Below the pieces are notes generated by a model. That model had not been told where the DNA came from. It worked only from the letters and a program-made list of their open reading frames with translations, and made no database searches. This document shows positions 41,919 through 45,272 of a DNA stretch of 45,272 nucleotides, piece after piece. The stretch covers positions 1 through 45,272 of the forward strand of contig JAJZQD010000012.1 in the NCBI GenBank assembly GCA_021847735.1, given 5' to 3'. Origin of the DNA: Bacillota bacterium (GTDB taxonomy: Bacteria; Bacillota; Thermincolia; Thermincolales; UBA2595). The stretch's first letter is position 1. Each line of letters starts with the position of its first letter. The translations under genes and the position numbers were made by a program.

Positions 41919-42377
41919 ATGTTACCTACGCCGAAAAAGTATTTTCTAACAGCTGAGTCTGCTGAAGGAAAAAGCAAACTTACGGCATTTGATAATGCGC
42001 TGTTGAAGGCAAGAATTGGTAATGTGAATCTCGTACGGGTGAGTAGTATACTTCCGCCTGAGGCCAGGCTTGACGAAGGCCTGCAGATACCGCCGGGTTC
42101 TCTGGTCCCGACTGCTTACGGTTCCATTATCAGTGATGTGCCCGGTGAGACCATATCTGCTGCCGTGGCTGTCGGCTTGTCTGAAGAAAGCTTTGGTGTA
42201 ATTATGGAGTTTTCAGGGAAATGTACTAAAGCGGAGGCCGAGGAGATTATTAAGGCAATGGTACGGGAGGCGTTTGAAACCCGGGAAAAACCCTTAAAGG
42301 AAATAAAGGTTGCGGCTGTTGAGCATAAGGTGGAGAAGCTGGGTTGTGCATTTGCCGCAGTACCTTTGTGGTATTAA
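41919..42377 (+). CDS. pdaD: Pyruvoyl-dependent arginine decarboxylase
   Basis: This enzyme decarboxylates arginine to agmatine using a pyruvoyl group made by self-cleavage. The 152-residue proenzyme has the cleavage context LVRVSSILPPEA, so the predicted cut is between Ser42 and Ser43 and Ser43 becomes the pyruvoyl group. Other family blocks are IPPGSLVPTAYG, and E.SGKCTKAEAEE near 105. The length and C-terminal FAAVPLWY fit the bacterial/archaeal PvlArgDC family. The GGGAGGAATG site precedes the ATG. With speB and speE downstream it defines an arginine-agmatine-putrescine-spermidine route. Confidence 0.93.
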   Translation: MLPTPKKYFLTAESAEGKSKLTAFDNALLKARIGNVNLVRVSSILPPEARLDEGLQIPPGSLVPTAYGSIISDVPGETISAAVAVGLSEESFGVIMEFSGKCTKAEAEEIIKAMVREAFETREKPLKEIKVAAVEHKVEKLGCAFAAVPLWY

Positions 42378-42387
42378 CGGTCTATGG

Positions 42388-42417
42388 GGGGAGTATCCGT
42401 TAGGGACTCCTCTTTTT
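42388..42417 (+). terminator. Intra-operon attenuator or terminator
   Basis: GGGAGT and ACTCCTC pair around a 10-base loop, followed by TTTTTATTT, between the decarboxylase stop and speE. It may reduce speE/speB transcription relative to the decarboxylase. Confidence 0.5.
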
Positions 42418-42442
42418 ATTTATCATAAGGAGGCAGATAGCC

Positions 42443-43267
42443 ATGGAATTATGGTACACTGAGAAGCAAACCGAAAATGTCGGAATTACCTGTAAGGTAT
42501 TAAACACCCTGCATGTGGAAAAGACGGAATTTCAGGGTCTGGCAGTCATTGAAACCTTGCAGTTTGGGCGGATGCTGGTATTGGACGGTATGGTTCAGAC
42601 AACTATCAAGGATGAGTTTGTGTATCACGAGATGATTACCCATGTTCCTCTTAACTCTCATCCTAACCCCAGGAATGTGCTGGTTATCGGGGGCGGGGAC
42701 GGCGGCGCTATCAGGGAGATAGTCAAACACCCCCTGGTGGAACGGGCAACTTTGGTGGAGATTGACCGGCGGGTAGTGGAGGTTTCCAGGGAATACCTGC
42801 CTGAAATTAGCTGTGGTTTGGACAACCCCAAGGTAACTGTTATCTATGATGACGGCATCAAGCATGTTAAAGACAATCCTGATACTTACGATGTGATCAT
42901 GGTGGATTCCACGGAGCCTGTCGGCCCGGCAGTAGAGCTGTTCTCCGGCAGTTTTTACAGTTCAATTTTCAAAGCCCTTAAAGAAGATGGCTTGTTTGTG
43001 GCCCAGACTGAGTCGCCTTTTTTCAATGCGGATCTGATTACAAACTGCCACAAGGAAATTTCCAGAGCTTTTCCAATTACAAAACTGTATCTGGCCAGTG
43101 TTCCCACTTATCCCAGTGGGCTGTGGTCATTTACAATGGGGTCCAAAAAATACGACCCGGAAAGCCCTGCCTCAGCTGCACCCGGTTATCCGACCAGGTA
43201 CTATACACCGGGAGTTCACAAGGGAGCTTTTATGCTGCCGAAATTTGTGGAGGAACTTGTTAAGTAG
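42443..43267 (+). CDS. speE: Spermidine synthase
   Basis: SpeE transfers the aminopropyl group of decarboxylated SAM to putrescine. The 274-residue protein has the N-terminal beta domain (LEVLxxx-type [17 protein letters not shown]), then [15 protein letters not shown] near 78-91 for nucleotide binding, [22 protein letters not shown], and the gate/active-site [11 protein letters not shown] with the catalytic-type Asp near 155. AAGGAGGCAG precedes the ATG. The SAM decarboxylase (SpeD) it needs is not in the window. Confidence 0.95.
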   Translation: MELWYTEKQTENVGITCKVLNTLHVEKTEFQGLAVIETLQFGRMLVLDGMVQTTIKDEFVYHEMITHVPLNSHPNPRNVLVIGGGDGGAIREIVKHPLVERATLVEIDRRVVEVSREYLPEISCGLDNPKVTVIYDDGIKHVKDNPDTYDVIMVDSTEPVGPAVELFSGSFYSSIFKALKEDGLFVAQTESPFFNADLITNCHKEISRAFPITKLYLASVPTYPSGLWSFTMGSKKYDPESPASAAPGYPTRYYTPGVHKGAFMLPKFVEELVK

Positions 43268-43298
43268 TCCCGGAATTACGGTTTTGGAGGTGCGGTAG

Positions 43299-44165
43299 AT
43301 GGAACTGGTAGAAAGATACAGCAGTTTTATGGGCAGCAATGACTCATATGATGAGGCGGATACTGTCATTGTCGGGGTACCGATGGACTTCACGGTCAGT
43401 TACAGGCCGGGGTCAAGGTTTGCCTCCCAGGTTGTGCGAAACGTTTCGTATGTTTTGGAAGAGTACAGTGTCTACCTGGACCGGGACCTTGCCGACTATA
43501 AATATCATGACTGGGGCGACATCAACCTCCCCATCGGCAATGTGCCCGCCAGCCTCGAACGGATTGCAGAAGTATCTGCACGCCTTTGTAATGACAACAA
43601 GTTTCCTATATTTGTCGGCGGGGAGCACCTGGTTTCCTATCCCATTATCAGTGAAGTCTACAAAAAGCACCCCGATCTGGTGGTTATCCAGTTTGATGCC
43701 CATGCGGACCTGCGGGTTGACTACCTGGGAGAGCCCAATTCCCATGCCACGGTCATGCGGAAGGTGTGTGACCTCATCGGCGGGAGGAACCTGTACCAGT
43801 TTGGCATTCGGTCCGGAACCCGGGAGGAGTTTACCTATGCCAAGGCCAGTACCAACATGTATGTGGATCAGGTTATAGCCCCCCTCAGGAATGTAATCCC
43901 GGGTATTGGCGGTAAACCGGTTTACCTGACAATTGATATTGACGTGGTTGACCCGGCCTTTGCCCCAGGTACCGGAACTGTCGAACCAGGCGGGATTTCG
44001 GCCCGGGAGTTGATTGAAGCTGTCCACCTCATGCGGGAACTTAACATTGTGGGGATGGACATAGTGGAAATAGCGCCGGCCTTTGACCAGTCAGAGCGGA
44101 CTGCCCTGCTGGGAGCGAAAATTATCAGGGAAGCGATTTTAGGTTGTACAAGGCCCAATCCCTAG
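43299..44165 (+). CDS. speB: Agmatinase (arginase/ureohydrolase family)
   Basis: SpeB hydrolyses agmatine to putrescine and urea at a binuclear Mn centre. The 288-residue protein has all metal-binding signatures: GGEHLVSYP, FDAHADLR near 144-151, and IDIDVVDPAFAPGTGTVEPGG near 218-238. The N-terminal GVPMDFTVSYRPGSRFA is typical of agmatinases rather than arginases. The gene follows speE by about 30 bases with TTTGGAGGTG before the ATG. The operon order decarboxylase, synthase, agmatinase covers the agmatine route without ornithine. Confidence 0.95.
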   Translation: MELVERYSSFMGSNDSYDEADTVIVGVPMDFTVSYRPGSRFASQVVRNVSYVLEEYSVYLDRDLADYKYHDWGDINLPIGNVPASLERIAEVSARLCNDNKFPIFVGGEHLVSYPIISEVYKKHPDLVVIQFDAHADLRVDYLGEPNSHATVMRKVCDLIGGRNLYQFGIRSGTREEFTYAKASTNMYVDQVIAPLRNVIPGIGGKPVYLTIDIDVVDPAFAPGTGTVEPGGISARELIEAVHLMRELNIVGMDIVEIAPAFDQSERTALLGAKIIREAILGCTRPNP

Positions 44166-44180
44166 ATATACTGCGGCCCC

Positions 44181-44209
44181 TTGACAATAATTTGGGGATA
44201 GGCTACGAT
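44181..44209 (+). promoter_or_regulatory. Sigma-A type promoter for HMA-like gene
   Basis: A perfect TTGACA and TACGAT are 17 bp apart, about 33 bases before the ATG at 44243. Confidence 0.55.
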
Positions 44210-44242
44210 ATTTTAAGAAGTTGATGTAAGGGGGCGCCAGCT

Positions 44243-44479
44243 ATGTGTGAATGCTGTTCAAACCATGCAGCCAACCATCAGGGGCATGTTCACGTTAACA
44301 GTGTTGAAAGCGATGATTGCTTTAAAGGACTGGCCCATGTTTTGAGGGATGTGCCCGGAGTTATCAGTGTGGAATTTGCCGCGGCAGCTGAACAGGCCAA
44401 GATAGTTTTTGACAAGAGAATTCTTGAAATAACAAGCCTGGAGCAGATTTTGGATAAAAACGGGTTTGCAGTGTCATAA
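44243..44479 (+). CDS. Small HMA-like metal-binding protein with atypical cysteines
   Basis: The 78-residue protein has the beta-alpha-beta-beta-alpha-beta length and pattern of heavy-metal-associated domains (CFKGLAHVLRDVPGVISVEF, AKIVFDKRILEITSLEQILDKNGF). The usual MxCxxC metal loop is reduced to a single Cys (ESDDCFKG). Instead the N-terminus carries MCECCSNHAANHQGHVHV, a Cys/His cluster that could bind copper, zinc or another soft metal. The site AAGGGGG precedes the ATG and it has its own promoter. A metal chaperone or sensor role is inferred from the fold only. Confidence 0.75.
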   Translation: MCECCSNHAANHQGHVHVNSVESDDCFKGLAHVLRDVPGVISVEFAAAAEQAKIVFDKRILEITSLEQILDKNGFAVS

Positions 44480-44582
44480 GCTTTAAATACTAGGGATATC
44501 TTGAGAAAATGGGATATTTCCAGGAATGTCGAGATATTCAAGATAATCCGGTTAAAAAATTGGGTTTCACCAAAAATTACAT

Positions 44583-44611
44583 TTGACTTCTTTATTAGGA
44601 TTGTGTATACT
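44583..44611 (+). promoter_or_regulatory. Promoter of tRNA cluster
   Basis: TTGACT and TATACT are separated by 17 bp and end 22 bases before the first tRNA, a strong sigma-A type match for a stable RNA operon. Confidence 0.75.
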
Positions 44612-44633
44612 TATTTTTGTCACGAAAATAAAC

Positions 44634-44709
<76 letters not shown>

Positions 44710-44716
44710 TTAGCAC

Positions 44717-44793
44717 GGAGCTGTGGTGTAGAGGCCTAACATGCCTGCCTGTCACGCAGGAGATCGCGAGTTCGAATCTCGTCAGCTCCGCCA
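44717..44793 (+). tRNA. tRNA-Asp (anticodon GTC)
   Basis: Acceptor GGAGCTG/CAGCTCC, anticodon loop CTGTCAC between CCTGC and GCAGG, T-loop GTTCGAATC, discriminator G as expected for tRNA-Asp, and encoded CCA. Confidence 0.97.
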
Positions 44794-44796
44794 TAT

Positions 44797-44872
<76 letters not shown>

Positions 44873-44886
44873 TACAAATCCAACAT

Positions 44887-44961
44887 GCGAAAGTAGCTCA
44901 GTGGTAGAGCATCGCCTTGCCAAGGCGAGGGTCGCGGGTTCGAATCCCGTCTTTCGCTCCA
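44887..44961 (+). tRNA. tRNA-Gly (anticodon GCC)
   Basis: Acceptor GCGAAAG/CTTTCGC, a short D-arm AGCTCAGTGGTAGAGC, anticodon stem TCGCC-TTGCCAA-GGCGA with GCC, T-loop GTTCGAATC, discriminator T and encoded CCA. Confidence 0.97.
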
Positions 44962-45004
44962 TAAGAAAATATAAGACGCCGTGGGGCGTCTTTTATTTTC
45001 TTAT
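44961..45004 (+). terminator. Terminator of tRNA operon
   Basis: AAGACGCC/GGCGTCTT with a GTGG loop is followed by TTATTTTC; the outer ATAAGAAAAT and ATTTTCTTAT also pair, so it can work in both directions. Confidence 0.9.
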
Positions 45005-45021
45005 GGAGCGGTTGCATGCTG

Positions 45022-45128
45022 AGAAAAATGCCGTCTGGCGTCGTTGTGCGCCCGGCCGCAATCCTCAGCGTATCCACATACGCTTCCGGTTGCGGCCGGG
45101 CGTACGCCTAGCCAGACGGCATTTTTCT
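45022..45128. repeat. 107-bp nested inverted repeat (giant hairpin)
   Basis: Three perfect stems are nested: an outer 18 bp from AGAAAAATGCCGTCTGGC, a middle 13 bp CGCCCGGCCGCAA/TTGCGGCCGGGCG and an inner 7 bp AGCGTAT/ATACGCT with loop CCAC. The unpaired segments between them are short. No protein is encoded. It may be a foldback element, a structured RNA or a single-strand hairpin element. Confidence 0.75.
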
Positions 45129-45156
45129 ACCCCTGGGTCGGAAGACAGGCGGAAAA

Positions 45157-45272
45157 GAGTGTGGGTGTGCTTTCTGGGGCCTCGGCGCACTGAGGTGTAC
45201 CATCGGGAGTGTGGGTGTGCTTTCTGGGGCCTCGGCGCACTGAGGTGTACCATCGGGAGTGTGGGTGTGCTT
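45157..45272. repeat. 50-bp tandem repeat running off the window
   Basis: Two perfect 50-bp units (beginning GAGTGTGGGTGTGCTTTCTG) and 16 bases of a third are visible. The units are identical and directly adjacent with no spacers, so this is a satellite-type array rather than CRISPR. It may continue beyond the window. Confidence 0.95.

Noticed and set aside
45157-45272. CRISPR array
   Set aside because: The whole 50-bp unit repeats with no variable spacers and there are no cas genes.

Overview
The window reads as a chromosomal segment of an anaerobic, endospore-lineage Firmicute with a Gram-positive type cell plan, most like the metal-respiring Peptococcaceae (Thermincola-like; this is an inference from gene content, not a database match). 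The grounds are very large multiheme c-type cytochromes, system II (ResB/CcsA) cytochrome maturation, a Spo0E-type phosphatase behind Spo0A boxes, sigma-H-type promoters, strong AGGAGG ribosome binding sites and tRNA genes with encoded CCA.

Region 1 (1-19353) is an extracytoplasmic electron-transfer block. It begins inside a 14-heme cytochrome (5' end outside the window). Next come a ResB/CcsA pair, a small lipoprotein and a B12-binding radical SAM enzyme. A second unit follows: anchored TPR protein, anchored NHL beta-propeller, secreted 6-heme cytochrome, second NHL propeller, and a 2014-residue cytochrome with seven Ig-like repeats and 25 CXXCH sites. A second ResB/CcsA pair closes the block.

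Region 2 (19354-30666) is a heme-supply block. A third ResB/CcsA pair leads into precorrin-2 dehydrogenase, hemA, hemC, a cobA-hemD fusion, hemB, a NirJ2/Ahb-type radical SAM protein, hemL and an 82-residue membrane-anchored diheme cytochrome. The gene set fits the siroheme-dependent (Ahb) route to heme, so precursor synthesis, heme finishing and cytochrome c maturation are encoded together. Two copies of a roughly 118-bp, three-hairpin repeat lie between hem genes and a third lies further on. Their ends resemble IS200/IS605-type elements.

Region 3 (30700-37516) carries motility and developmental signalling: cheR, a 173-bp foldback element, an FtsA-like ATPase behind a sigma-H-type promoter, a Spo0E-like phosphatase behind two Spo0A boxes, and an HD-GYP phosphodiesterase behind a sigma-H-type promoter and a c-di-GMP-I riboswitch. 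A MutT-like hydrolase and small membrane or unknown proteins follow.

Region 4 (37556-41593) has a FliK-like protein with an 11-copy 24-bp minisatellite, an FlhB C-domain-like protein, and two minus-strand envelope or stress proteins.

Region 5 (41594-45272) has a polyamine operon (pyruvoyl arginine decarboxylase, speE, speB), a small HMA-like metal-binding protein, tRNA-Val/Asp/Phe/Gly, a nested giant hairpin, and a 50-bp tandem repeat running off the window edge.
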